From: Ruthenibacterium lactatiformans
GTDB lineage: Bacteria > Bacillota > Clostridia > Oscillospirales > Ruminococcaceae
Assembly: GCF_000949455.1 (NCBI RefSeq)
Contig: NZ_JXXK01000005.1
Coordinates: 100,028 to 164,027, forward strand
Direction of reading: 5' to 3'
Length of the DNA: 64,000 bases
The notes beneath the pieces were generated by a model. The model did no database searches, was not told the DNA's origin, and was given only the letters and a program-made list of their open reading frames with translations. A program made the translations under genes and the position numbers. Shown here piece after piece: positions 16,944-25,190 of the stretch; position 1 is the first letter of the stretch; each line of letters starts with the position of its first letter.

Positions 16944-17273
16944 TGTACAGGCTGTCTTTCTCGCCCTGAAAGCACCCGGTATGCCATGGCATATGTGAAT
17001 ACCGGCGGCCTTCACCGCGGCTTATGCGCTTTCCCGCATCGACCTCGTGCCCGATTTTATCCCTATGCCGAGATACCCGGACGACCTTTTGCTTTTGCCG
17101 CTGTCGGCGGCATGCACCGTAAGGCAAATCCCGCCGCAGATTTTTACCGCATGCAGTCCACGGGCCGATGGTCTGGTCTGTGGAATGAAGGCAGACCCAA
17201 ACGCTGGTACTGCGCCATTCCTACCGCTCCGGCATGGGCCCTGGGGCTGCTGCTTTTGAAAGCCGTGCTTTGA
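16888..17273 (+). pseudogene. DUF1232 (YkvA-like) membrane protein, broken by a stop and a 5-bp duplication
   Basis: GTG 16888 (AAAGGA upstream, overlapping the MutS-like gene) opens a frame reading VFLALKAPGMPWHM, then TGA at 16996-16998, then AAYALSRIDLVPDFIP and YPDDLLLLPL, the DUF1232 core. The frame is lost at 17170-17179, where GGTCT is tandemly repeated; removing one copy restores the family C-terminus, LWNEGRPKRWYCAIP to KAVL, ending with TGA 17271-17273. The ancestral product would be about 126 residues with two membrane segments. The two lesions argue for a real pseudogene; function of the family is unknown. Confidence 0.8.
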
Positions 17274-17321
17274 GAAAGCCCGCGCAGGACCGCCCCCCGG
17301 ACGGAAAGGAGAAATTCCTGA

Positions 17322-17750
17322 ATGCATATGCCTGATGCCATTCCCGAAAATATGTTCGCGCCGTGCGGCATGAACTGCATGGTATGCTATAAGCACTGTA
17401 CCGTTTGCAAAAGCGTGCGTCCCTGTGCAGGATGCCTGAACGGGGACGAAGGCAAGCCGCGTCACTGCCGTGCCTGTGCCATCAGGGACTGCTGCCGTGA
17501 AAAGGGCCTGCGCTATTGTCTTGAATGCACCGCGTTCCCCTGCCGGCGCCTGAACCGTCTGGAAAAAAGCTATCGTACGCGCTACGACGCCAGTCTTTTG
17601 TCCAACAGCCGCGCCGTTCTCACACGCGGGCTTGCCGTCTTTCTGGAGAATGAACGGCAAAAATATACCTGTTCCGTGTGCGGCGGCATTGTTTCGCTGC
17701 ATGACGGTGTGTGCGGAACCTGCGGCGCATCCACGGCCGCGCTGGAATAG
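17322..17750 (+). CDS. DUF3795 domain protein (second of two)
   Basis: 142 residues. Cys-rich N-terminal half (APCGMNCMVCYKHC, CAGCLNG, CRACAIRDCCREKG, YCLECTAFPC) as in DUF3795, plus an extra C-terminal zinc ribbon, CSVCGG...CGTCGA, that the first copy lacks. A zinc-binding or redox role is likely but unproven. AAGGAG lies 11 bases before ATG 17322; ATG 17328 is an alternative. Confidence 0.8.
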   Translation: MHMPDAIPENMFAPCGMNCMVCYKHCTVCKSVRPCAGCLNGDEGKPRHCRACAIRDCCREKGLRYCLECTAFPCRRLNRLEKSYRTRYDASLLSNSRAVLTRGLAVFLENERQKYTCSVCGGIVSLHDGVCGTCGASTAALE

Positions 17751-17929
17751 AAGCATGCGCTGCGCGGTGCCGGTCGCGGAAAAAGGAACCTTTCCGCTGC
17801 GCGATTTTTGTGCTATACTCTTTTTGTGGCTGCAAGCGTATCGGCGCACAAAGGTGCCGGGACGCCCGGCGGACGCGGCAAGATCCGCGCAGCCGCCGCA
17901 GGAATGAAATAGAAACGGAGAAATGAAAC

Positions 17930-18403
17930 ATGATCGAGATCACCATGGAAAACGGCAAGACCATCCGCATTGAACTGGACGCCGAGGCCGCGCCTATCAC
18001 GGTGGAAAATTTCACAAAGCTGGTGAAACAGGGTTTTTATGACGGCCTGACGTTCCACCGCATCATTCCCGGCTTTATGATCCAGGGCGGCTGTCCCGAG
18101 GGCACCGGCATGGGCGGCCCGGGCTATGGCATCAAAGGCGAATTTGCCGCAAACGGCGTTGAAAACCCCATCCGCCATACCCGCGGCGTCATCAGCATGG
18201 CCCGCAGCCAGATGCCCAACTCCGCGGGCAGCCAATTCTTCATCATGCATGCCGACGCGCCGCATCTGGACGGCAGTTACGCCGCTTTCGGCCATGTGGT
18301 GGAAGGCATGGACGTTGTCGACGAGATCGCGTCCGTCGCCACGGATTTCCGCGACAAGCCCAAAACGCCCGTTGTGATGAAGTGTGTGAAGGTCGTGGAC
18401 TGA
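17930..18403 (+). CDS. Peptidylprolyl isomerase, cyclophilin type
   Basis: 157 residues, a complete single-domain cyclophilin without signal peptide, so cytoplasmic. The active-site stretch FHRIIPGFMIQGG includes the catalytic Arg and Phe, followed by GSQFFIM and the substrate-site HLDG(S)YAAFG. It speeds cis-trans isomerisation of X-Pro bonds during folding. GGAGAAATG precedes the ATG and a TATACT -10 candidate lies about 110 bases upstream. One base separates it from gtrA-like gene downstream. Confidence 0.92.
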   Translation: MIEITMENGKTIRIELDAEAAPITVENFTKLVKQGFYDGLTFHRIIPGFMIQGGCPEGTGMGGPGYGIKGEFAANGVENPIRHTRGVISMARSQMPNSAGSQFFIMHADAPHLDGSYAAFGHVVEGMDVVDEIASVATDFRDKPKTPVVMKCVKVVD

Positions 18404-18404
18404 G

Positions 18405-18833
18405 ATGCGCCTGTTTAAAAAACTGTTCTCGTTTTTCTGGGACAGGAGCCTGCTGATCTTTCTTATCATCGGCGGGCTGAACACACTCGTCAGCATGGTC
18501 GGCAGCCAGCTTTTGTACGGCGCGCTGGGCTATTGGGGCGCGACCGCGCTGATGTTCACCGTATGCAGCGTGTTCAGCTTTATCTTCAACCGGAAATACA
18601 GTTTTGAAAGCAAGGCCCCTCTGCTGCAAAGCGCCGTGCGCTTTTCTGTGGTCATCGCGGTGTGCTACCTCATCAGCTTCGGCCTTTCGGATTTTCTGGT
18701 GCCGATGTTCATGGGGCGCTTCTTTCCCGCTGTTTCCACAGACTGGCAGGCGCGCATCGCCATGCTGGTAGCGCAGGTGATCTTTACCGCCTGCAACTAT
18801 CTGGGGCAGCGCCTGTGGGCTTTTAAAGAATAA
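18405..18833 (+). CDS. GtrA family membrane protein
   Basis: 142 residues with four transmembrane segments; GGLNTLVSMVGSQLL and FSFIFNRKYSFES are typical of the GtrA/DPMS-associated family. Members help move or modify polyprenyl-phosphate-linked sugars across the membrane. It may serve the polyprenyl-sugar locus at 49-52.7 kb (inference). Cotranscribed with the cyclophilin and followed by a strong terminator. Confidence 0.8.
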   Translation: MRLFKKLFSFFWDRSLLIFLIIGGLNTLVSMVGSQLLYGALGYWGATALMFTVCSVFSFIFNRKYSFESKAPLLQSAVRFSVVIAVCYLISFGLSDFLVPMFMGRFFPAVSTDWQARIAMLVAQVIFTACNYLGQRLWAFKE

Positions 18834-18856
18834 GCCCGTTCCGCATCCCATTTTTG

Positions 18857-18905
18857 CAAAAAAGCCTTTGCCCCGGACATTGCGTCCCGGGGCAAAGGCT
18901 TTTTC
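18857..18905. terminator. Bidirectional intrinsic terminator
   Basis: AAAAAAGCCTTTGCCCCGG pairs with CCGGGGCAAAGGCTTTTT around an ACATTGCGT loop; ends gtrA and the convergent psiE-like gene. Confidence 0.9.
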
Positions 18906-18977
18906 CGTATCTGCAATCGGCGGTGCCGGGCCGGAGACGGGATGGCCTGCGGCCTTTTCGCGCCGCGCTCCGTTCCA

Positions 18978-19436
18978 TCACTCCCGCCGCGGCGCACCGG
19001 CAGCGCTTAAGGCTCCGGCCCGCGTCTCCTCCTCTTCATGAAACGCAGAGTGCTCACCGAAGGAGGGCACGAACAGGAATTTCCGGATGGCAAAGATCAG
19101 CGCGATGGTGACGATGCCGATGAGATTTTCCAGCGGCGAAGTATGCTCCACCACCATCTGCCGGGCGATGGCGAACAGAAGCACCTCAATGGCGGAGCCG
19201 GGCGTATGCTTTGCCAGCATCTTGATAAACTCCACGCCGATGATCAGGTTGAACGCGTGGCCCAAAAACACTGTAAAGCCCTCGTGGGCTTTCGGATCGC
19301 CCGCAAGGCTGAACACCTCGCGCACCACCTGTATACCCGCGATAACAATGGCGATGAGCACGATGATGGAAATGGCGATTTCAATAACGCTTGCAAAAAA
19401 CGCTACCTTGCGCCGTAAATATTCCTTGACACGCAC
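18978..19436 (-). CDS. PsiE-family membrane protein
   Basis: 152 residues with about four membrane segments (SIIVLIAIVIAGIQVV, then LGHAFNLIIGVEFIKML, and two more) and a short acidic tail. The EFIKML and HTPGSAIEVLLFAIARQ blocks match the phosphate-starvation-inducible PsiE family, whose function is unknown. AGGAGG precedes the start. 39 bases after the YhfC gene on the same strand. Confidence 0.75.
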   Translation of the reverse strand: MRVKEYLRRKVAFFASVIEIAISIIVLIAIVIAGIQVVREVFSLAGDPKAHEGFTVFLGHAFNLIIGVEFIKMLAKHTPGSAIEVLLFAIARQMVVEHTSPLENLIGIVTIALIFAIRKFLFVPSFGEHSAFHEEEETRAGALSAAGAPRRE

Positions 19437-19475
19437 GGCAAATCCTCCTTTTCTGCTGCTCCGTCCCGGCCGCGC

Positions 19476-20237
19476 TCAGCCAGCCAAAGGCCTGTGGACG
19501 CACGCTTTGCGGTAAACCGACCAAACGAACAGGCAAACCGCGGCGTTCACCGCCAGAATGATTCCTTCACTGCACCACATGCTCCGCAGCAGCCCCAACT
19601 GGGACAGCGCCGCGGGAATATTCGCCGCGGCATGCAGCAGCACCGCCGCGAAATAGTACCAGATGGGAACGCGCCGGGTGACCGCCATCCACACCAGGAT
19701 GGACAGCGCCATATGCAGCGCCATTGCCGCGATGCGTTCTACACCGGCAGCCCAGAACGCGCCCGCCCCCGCGGCCCCAAGCGCGTCCGTTACCTGCGGC
19801 GCGGCGGGCGCGCCCAGCATCACCGCAGCGTTCACGGCGGCGTTCACCCCTGCCAGCAGCGCAGCCTCCACGCCGCCGTGGCCAATGCCGTAGCCTACGC
19901 CCAACGCCAGATCCCTGTCTTTTTTGCACAGCAGCGACAGACCCATCAGGCGGCCTGTTTCCTCAAACAGGCCCGCGGCAAGGCAGCCGTAAGCCGTATA
20001 GGCCGCCGGATACAGCGTAATAGCCGGAAACAGGGAGAACACCGCCGCGTGGAGCAGCTGCTCCAGCACCAACGCATAGCCGATGAAACAACCGGCGCCC
20101 ACCAGCGCGGCCAGCAAGCCGCGGCCTGTTTTACGCTTGAGGACGGCAAGCGCCGCAACAGGCAGCGCGATGGAAACCAGCACCGTAAAAATGCATCCTG
20201 CAATGGATGCGGCTGAGAAGACGGGGGCAGCAGACAC
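19476..20237 (-). CDS. YhfC-family intramembrane metalloprotease
   Basis: 253 residues, about eight membrane segments. Conserved FEETGR, GIGHGGVEA, LHMALSI and LLHAAANIP supply the Glu and His residues expected of the YhfC/CPBP-type intramembrane protease fold. GTG 20237 is chosen because AAAGGAGG lies seven bases upstream; the in-frame GTG 20267 precedes that site. The substrate is unknown. Likely cotranscribed with the psiE-like gene. Confidence 0.75.
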   Translation of the reverse strand: MSAAPVFSAASIAGCIFTVLVSIALPVAALAVLKRKTGRGLLAALVGAGCFIGYALVLEQLLHAAVFSLFPAITLYPAAYTAYGCLAAGLFEETGRLMGLSLLCKKDRDLALGVGYGIGHGGVEAALLAGVNAAVNAAVMLGAPAAPQVTDALGAAGAGAFWAAGVERIAAMALHMALSILVWMAVTRRVPIWYYFAAVLLHAAANIPAALSQLGLLRSMWCSEGIILAVNAAVCLFVWSVYRKACVHRPLAG

Positions 20238-20329
20238 AGAGCATCCTCCTTTTCCGGACGTTGACACCGCTTATTGAAACAGAGAACCTGACAGCCGATA
20301 CCGGAGCGTCCACCCCTTTTTGGCGGCAT

Positions 20330-20462
20330 TCGCCGGGTGGCTTGCACTTTGCCGCGCAAAGATGCATGGCCTTGCCACCGCCAGCTTTTTCCCCGGACTT
20401 TTCTTTTTTATCTCTTTGCCTTTTTCGACAGTCTGCGTCCGTCCCTTTTCAAGAAGCGGACG
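20330..20462 (-). repeat. Dispersed intergenic repeat, copy 2
   Basis: Minus-strand homologue of 13529-13650, occupying most of the gap between the YhfC gene and the large membrane protein. Differences are scattered single bases; no terminal repeats or target duplications were seen. Confidence 0.6.
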
Positions 20463-20475
20463 TTTCTCCGGTTTG

Positions 20476-23310
20476 TTACGGTTTTTTTGCAAAGGGAACG
20501 GATGCGATGATGGCGCACCATACGAGCTGATACGCCAGCACCGTGCCCAGAGAAAGGCCCGTAAGGCCCTCGTAAAAGCCCAACGCCACACTGAGCACCG
20601 CACCCAGCGCCACAGCGGCCGTCTGCACAACGCCCGCAAGGCGTTCGCCTGCGGCCGCGCGCGCGGCCGCGCGCATGCCGCCCAGGAAGGACGCGCATGC
20701 ACCTGTGTGCATCATCACGCCCTCGCTCTCGGGACGGTAGGCAAGCTCGGTCTCCAGGGCGTCCTGCTCATGCTGAGACAGCACCTTGACCGTTCCCTCC
20801 GGAATGCCGTAAGTCGCGGCCACCAGCGGCGCGGTAATGTTGAAATCGTCTGCCTGCACCAGCACGCTGATACCGCTCTGCGCCAGACTGTCCAATGTTT
20901 CTGCGGCGCGGCGGTCGGGCCGGTAGCTGACGAGGAACATGCCGAACAGCTTGCCCGCCACCGCAAGATAGATGGGAGAGCGCTGGCCGTTCTTCGTATA
21001 TTTTCTCTCGTAGTCCAAAGAGGGTACTTCAATGTCATGGCGCTTCATCATCTCGCGGCTGCCCAGCAGAACACGGCGGTGCTCGATCCACCCGGTAAAG
21101 CCGTAACCGATTTCCACCGAGGCGTTTTCCACGCCGGCCAGCAGCTTCTCGTTGTTGTCCAGCATGCCCATGAACACGCCGCGCAGCGTCTCGCAGCTGG
21201 GCGACAGCAGGCTGGCTGCATAAAGGATGGCAATGTCGATGCGCTCTTTTTCAAAGGTTTTGATGCCGTGCAGGCGCACGCTGCCCGCGGGGAACAGCTC
21301 CCGCGCGCTCAGCAGCACCGTGTTGGCGCTCCCCAGTGTTTCCACTGCGCTCGGCCCCGGAACCACGGCGCCGCAGCGGGACGTGGCCTGCTGCATCAAG
21401 CTGGTGGGCAGCGCGTACACAAGCGTCGCCGCCAGAGGCGCGCTCAGGCTCAAGGCCGCAGCCAGGCCGGAGAGCGCAGATATCACGCCGCCGCCCTTTA
21501 CGCCTGCGACAACAGCGCACACCAGCGCCGCGCCGCCCAGGCCCCAGCACAGCTTCTGCACCACGGCGTCCGCCGCGCGGGGAGAAAAGCTCTGGCGCAA
21601 AAATCCCTTGACCAGCGCTGTAGGACGGTTCAGCAGCAGACGCGGTTCCGGCTCGCCCAAACCGTCGCACAGCCGCTTTGCCAGCTGTTCCTTTTCCAGC
21701 AGAAACGCGGCCGCATGCTCCTCGCCGGAGCTTGCCAGCGCAAAATTCGCGCACACAGCGCGGATCTGCAGCCATTTGCCCAGCGCGTTGCCGCACAGCA
21801 GCAGCGCCGCCACGGGCGCAAACAGCGTCACGGCCTCCGGATCAAAATTTTTCGCATCAAACAGCAGCGCCGCATTCTGCAGCGCCGCTCCCACCACGGC
21901 CAGCGCAGTGAAGCTGTCGGACGTAGGCTGGAGCGCAAGGCCCCGCAGGCCCGCCCCCAGCGTGGTGATGGAGCTGAAAGCCGCTACGGCCAACAGAACG
22001 AAATTTGTGACAAGATAAGTAAGCGGAGCCGTGTGCGGGTCCAGCACGCCAATGGGCGGCAGCCAGCCCGTGCGGGCCGAGAGGCCCAAATACAACAGGA
22101 ACAGCGTCAGCACGCCCGTAAGCACGGTGCGCGCCAGGCGTGTCTGGCGCATGGAGGCCAGTTCCTGGGCAACCGCCGGCGCGTCGGACAGGCGGTTGTA
22201 TTCGCCTATCTCCTCCTCCGGGGCCAGCGCGCCGGAGTTTTTCCTGCGCAGCGGCTCGTATTCGCCCGTGCCGTCGCCGTCCAGCGGGATATCGATGTCC
22301 ATTGCGCGGGTATCGCGCCGCTTGCGCGCAGCGCCCAGGTCGAATGTGTCGGCTCTGGCAATGGCCCGCGCCAAAAAGGAGGCGGACATAGGTGCGGGCG
22401 TGTCCTGCGGGTTTGCCTGGGGCACGTCCAGATCCAGCGTGCTGCCGAAAGTGCGCCCATTGGCTCCGGGCGCGCCCTGCTCCGGCGCATCCGCCCGGCC
22501 CGGCACGGGCGCGCCCGGAATGCACTGCTCGGGGCGGATGGCGTCAAATTCCCCGGTATAGCCCTCCTCCAGAGCGGCCTCGTAGTACTCGCCTGCCTCG
22601 CCCTGGGCAAACTCATCCTCGAATTCCTCTTCTTCTTTTTTGGCAAACAGCTTCGCCCAGAAGCCGCTCTTTTCTTTTTTACGACGGCCGCTCTCACCCA
22701 GCGTAGGGTCGTCGATCACGGCGGTTGCGAAGAAATCGCGGAAACGGTCGTCTACTTCGCCGAACAGATTGTTTCCGGTAACGGGGGCGGCCTGCTCCTG
22801 TTCCTGCGCAGGCTGGGAGCCGCGCCGGAGCACCGCCTCCCGCGCCGCGCTCAGCACGGCTTCACCCGCGGCACTGTGCAGCGTATTTTCCGCCTCGCGG
22901 CGTGCCTCTTCCATAATGCGCGCGCGTTCCTCCGCCTGCTTTTGCGCCTCGGCCTCGGAATACGCCTTAATGTCCGGCAGCTCCACCGTGGGCACTTCGT
23001 CCTCAACAAGCGCGGGCTCCGGTTCAGGCTCCGCCGCGGGTTCCGGCGCTTTCTCGGGAGCGGGCTGGGGAATCTCCGGCAGCGGATCGTTTTTTTCGTG
23101 GGCAAACTCAGGCACCGGCAGCAAGATCGGCTCTACCGGAGCGCGCTTTTTTCCGGTCCCGACGCCCAGTTCGGATAAAATGGCGTCCAGGTCCGCATCC
23201 GAACTCTGTGCCGGACGGGCTGCCGCGGGCGCGTCCGCCCGCTTCTTCTGCACCTGCTCGAGGATATGGTCGAGCTCTGAAGCTGTGATATGCGGTTTCT
23301 GATCGCTCAA
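20476..23310 (-). CDS. Large membrane protein resembling an inactive P-type ATPase
   Basis: 944 residues. Residues 1 to about 395 are low-complexity, acidic and proline/alanine-rich, with a charged RRKKEKSGFWAKLFAKKEEE segment. From about 398 membrane segments follow in P-type ATPase order; SPSCETLRGVF and RPDRRAAETLDSLAQSGISV look like the nucleotide-binding and phosphorylation (HAD) domains, and two segments close the protein. But the phosphorylation motif DKTGTLT is replaced by LLSARELFP (about 660-668), the hinge motif TGDN by VQADDFN (about 818-824), and no TGE actuator motif is seen. It therefore should not pump. TTG 23310 is the start: GGAGG lies seven bases upstream and TTGA overlaps the rlmB stop. 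Confidence 0.65.
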   Translation of the reverse strand: MSDQKPHITASELDHILEQVQKKRADAPAAARPAQSSDADLDAILSELGVGTGKKRAPVEPILLPVPEFAHEKNDPLPEIPQPAPEKAPEPAAEPEPEPALVEDEVPTVELPDIKAYSEAEAQKQAEERARIMEEARREAENTLHSAAGEAVLSAAREAVLRRGSQPAQEQEQAAPVTGNNLFGEVDDRFRDFFATAVIDDPTLGESGRRKKEKSGFWAKLFAKKEEEEFEDEFAQGEAGEYYEAALEEGYTGEFDAIRPEQCIPGAPVPGRADAPEQGAPGANGRTFGSTLDLDVPQANPQDTPAPMSASFLARAIARADTFDLGAARKRRDTRAMDIDIPLDGDGTGEYEPLRRKNSGALAPEEEIGEYNRLSDAPAVAQELASMRQTRLARTVLTGVLTLFLLYLGLSARTGWLPPIGVLDPHTAPLTYLVTNFVLLAVAAFSSITTLGAGLRGLALQPTSDSFTALAVVGAALQNAALLFDAKNFDPEAVTLFAPVAALLLCGNALGKWLQIRAVCANFALASSGEEHAAAFLLEKEQLAKRLCDGLGEPEPRLLLNRPTALVKGFLRQSFSPRAADAVVQKLCWGLGGAALVCAVVAGVKGGGVISALSGLAAALSLSAPLAATLVYALPTSLMQQATSRCGAVVPGPSAVETLGSANTVLLSARELFPAGSVRLHGIKTFEKERIDIAILYAASLLSPSCETLRGVFMGMLDNNEKLLAGVENASVEIGYGFTGWIEHRRVLLGSREMMKRHDIEVPSLDYERKYTKNGQRSPIYLAVAGKLFGMFLVSYRPDRRAAETLDSLAQSGISVLVQADDFNITAPLVAATYGIPEGTVKVLSQHEQDALETELAYRPESEGVMMHTGACASFLGGMRAAARAAAGERLAGVVQTAAVALGAVLSVALGFYEGLTGLSLGTVLAYQLVWCAIIASVPFAKKP

Positions 23311-24110
23311 ATAGAACCCTCCGTTCCGCGCTGGCGCATGATCTCATACAGAATAATGCCGGTGGCGACCGACACGTTGAAACTGTCCACCCCCGTGCCG
23401 CCGCCCGCCATGGGCAGACTGAGAACACCGTCACACAGGGACTTCACCAGCGGCGAAACACCGCTGCCCTCACTGCCCGCCACCAACGCAATGGGGCCTG
23501 TAAGGTTTTGCTGGAAAGCGGGGCGTCCGTCCATGTCCGCGCAATAGACAAATACATTCTGCGCCTTCAGCCTGCGGACAGCCTCGCCGATGTTGGCCAC
23601 ACGCGCCACGGGCAGCCTTGCCGCCGCGCCCGCGCTGCTTTTGAGTACAGTAGGTGTAACAGGTACGCCGCCGCGCCGCGGTATCACCACGCCGTGAGCA
23701 CCGCACAGCAGCGCCGTGCGGATGATCGCGCCCAGGTTATGGGGATCCTCCACGCCGTCCGCCAGCAGCAAAAAGGGCGGCTCGCCCCGGCGCGCCGCCT
23801 CGGCCAGCAAGTCATCCAGCGAGACATAATCCACACTGGCCGCCCACGCCGCAACGCCCTGGTGGCCTTCCGTGCCGCACATGCCGCGCAGCTTGGCCGC
23901 GTGCACACGCTTGACCACAGCGCCCGCCTCGCGGGCGATGGCCGTATAATATCCCGCCTGTGCGGCGTTCATGGTATCCTGTACGAACACGGTATCCACG
24001 GCCGCACCGCTTTTGAGCAGCTCCGTCACGGCATTTTTGCCGTACACAAATGTGGGATCCTGCTCTGTTTTGTGTTCAAATCTATCGTTTTTCTTCTCTG
24101 CCCGTTCCAT
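23307..24110 (-). CDS. rlmB: 23S rRNA (guanosine-2'-O)-methyltransferase RlmB type
   Basis: 267 residues, SPOUT/TrmH superfamily. An N-terminal L30e-like substrate domain (VYGKNAVTELL) is followed by the three SPOUT motifs: ADGVEDPHNLGAIIRTA, LVAGSEGSGVSPLV and SFNVSVATGIILYE. It transfers a methyl group from SAM to a ribose 2'-OH, in E. coli RlmB at G2251 of 23S rRNA; a tRNA target cannot be excluded. GGAGGCTGCGG precedes the ATG. It is translationally coupled to the P-type ATPase-like gene. Confidence 0.88.
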   Translation of the reverse strand: MERAEKKNDRFEHKTEQDPTFVYGKNAVTELLKSGAAVDTVFVQDTMNAAQAGYYTAIAREAGAVVKRVHAAKLRGMCGTEGHQGVAAWAASVDYVSLDDLLAEAARRGEPPFLLLADGVEDPHNLGAIIRTALLCGAHGVVIPRRGGVPVTPTVLKSSAGAAARLPVARVANIGEAVRRLKAQNVFVYCADMDGRPAFQQNLTGPIALVAGSEGSGVSPLVKSLCDGVLSLPMAGGGTGVDSFNVSVATGIILYEIMRQRGTEGSI

Positions 24111-24207
24111 CCGCAGCCTCCAGAATTTTCAAAAAAGCCCCGCCCGTCCGGTTCCCGCATACTGCGCTCCGCATGCAGCGTGCGCGCAGCCGCGCAGCGG
24201 CCTCGAC

Positions 24208-24326
24208 AAAACCGCACTTGCTGCGGTTTTGCGTGTTTCAATGTTCTCAAACCCATGCGCACCAGCGCATCCGCGTGTGCCGGGCACACGCGCAGCCGCG
24301 CAAGCGGCGGGTTTGAGGCTATTATA
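24208..24326. repeat. Structured intergenic element, copy 1 (four-way junction)
   Basis: CTCAAACCC (24246-24254) pairs with GGGTTTGAG (24309-24317). Inside are three hairpins: ATGCGC/GCGCAT, CGCGTGTG/CACACGCG and GCCGC/GCGGC with loop GCAA. A further hairpin AAAACCGCA/TGCGGTTTT lies at 24208-24230. On the minus strand TATAAT (24326-24321) abuts it, so it may be the leader of rlmB. Homologous to 49060-49161. Confidence 0.65.
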
Positions 24327-24400
24327 ACACAGATACCGCATCTTTGCTATAATTTCCGCCGGATTTCGGGCATTTTCGCCTGAGCCTGACAGCAGCGCGC

Positions 24401-24652
24401 TTACAAAAGGAACCACAGCAGCACAGCGGCGGCCGTGGCAGCCGCTGCCCACAGCGCGGCGCGCGCGCCCGGTCCCAGCGGCAAAATACTGCGCCGCCAC
24501 GAAACCAGGCCGGAAACATATTTTTCCGCCGCATCCTGCTGGCACCCCAACTGCACCGCGCGGCTTTCCGGCTTAAAAAACACCAGCACCCGTTCGATGC
24601 TCTCGTCCTGCGGCTCCACAATTTCCACCACGCACTTGTTTACGCCTTTCAT
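24401..24652 (-). CDS. Small tail-anchored protein, unknown
   Basis: 83 residues: a soluble beta-rich start (CVVEIVEPQDESIERVLVFF) followed by one C-terminal membrane helix (AALWAAAATAAAVLLWFLL). I do not recognise the family. ATG 24652 has AAAGGGGG upstream; the longer open frame has no ribosome site. It lies 5' of the rlmB leader on the same strand but is separated by the structured element, so it may be its own unit. Confidence 0.6.
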   Translation of the reverse strand: MKGVNKCVVEIVEPQDESIERVLVFFKPESRAVQLGCQQDAAEKYVSGLVSWRRSILPLGPGARAALWAAAATAAAVLLWFLL

Positions 24653-24724
24653 TCCGGTCCCCCTTTCCCGCCCGCCTGCCGCGGGCTTACGGAAAGTTTT
24701 GTCTCCGGTGCGCAATTTAAACAA

Positions 24725-25160
24725 TTTCTTCTTTTAAATTTCGGCGTTCACTGTTTAATGGAATTCGTAAAGGTGCATATACATTTTGTAAAAGGTATTT
24801 TTTTCCTTATTGAATGTTGAAAACCCTGTTGAAAGTGTTGACAACCCGCCTGTTTTGCCCATTTGCGGGCTTTTTGAGAGAAGTTTTCGACTGTGTTTTC
24901 AACACCCTGTTGAAAACTTTCCACAAAACCCCGGGTTTATTCCAAAGTGTCAAGTTGGAATTTTGACGATTTTAAACGGGAAACATTTCCACTTTTCGCC
25001 GTTTTTACAAAAAATTCGCGCAAGGTTTACACCTTTACGCACCTTGAAATTTTTGCAAATATACCTGGGAATCGCTTCCATCGCGGGCGGCCTTCCATGC
25101 ATTTTTCTGCGCTTGCCGCGGGGCGGCGTTTGTGATATCATTCATTTAGACGAGCGTCGA
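24725..25160. other. AT-rich intergenic region with repeated TGTTGAAAAC motifs
   Basis: Four direct copies of TGTTGAMARY-type motifs (24815, 24827, 24836, 24908) and one inverted copy (24895-24904), the last two forming the palindrome GTTTTCAACA-CCC-TGTTGAAAAC. TTTCCACAAA follows at 24918. It is clearly richer in A and T than its surroundings and separates minus-strand from plus-strand genes. Confidence 0.6.
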
Positions 25161-25190
25161 AAGAAAAGCAGCGGAAGGAGCGGTGCGCGC

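Noticed and set aside
16996..16998. TGA as a selenocysteine codon
   Set aside because: No SECIS-like hairpin follows closely, the aligned residue is normally Lys, and the gene has a second lesion.
20320..23178. Plus-strand open frame of 952 codons
   Set aside because: It is antisense to the 944-residue membrane protein, made of His/Arg/Gln-rich sequence typical of a GC-rich shadow frame, and has no ribosome site.
24725..25160. Replication origin (oriC)
   Set aside because: DnaA-box-like motifs are present, but none matches TTATCCACA exactly and no origin-associated gene is nearby; kept only as a motif cluster.
24810..25190. N-terminal extension of the ArsR protein from ATG 24810
   Set aside because: The extension runs through AT-rich repeat DNA, lacks a ribosome site and would more than double the size of a 93-residue family protein.
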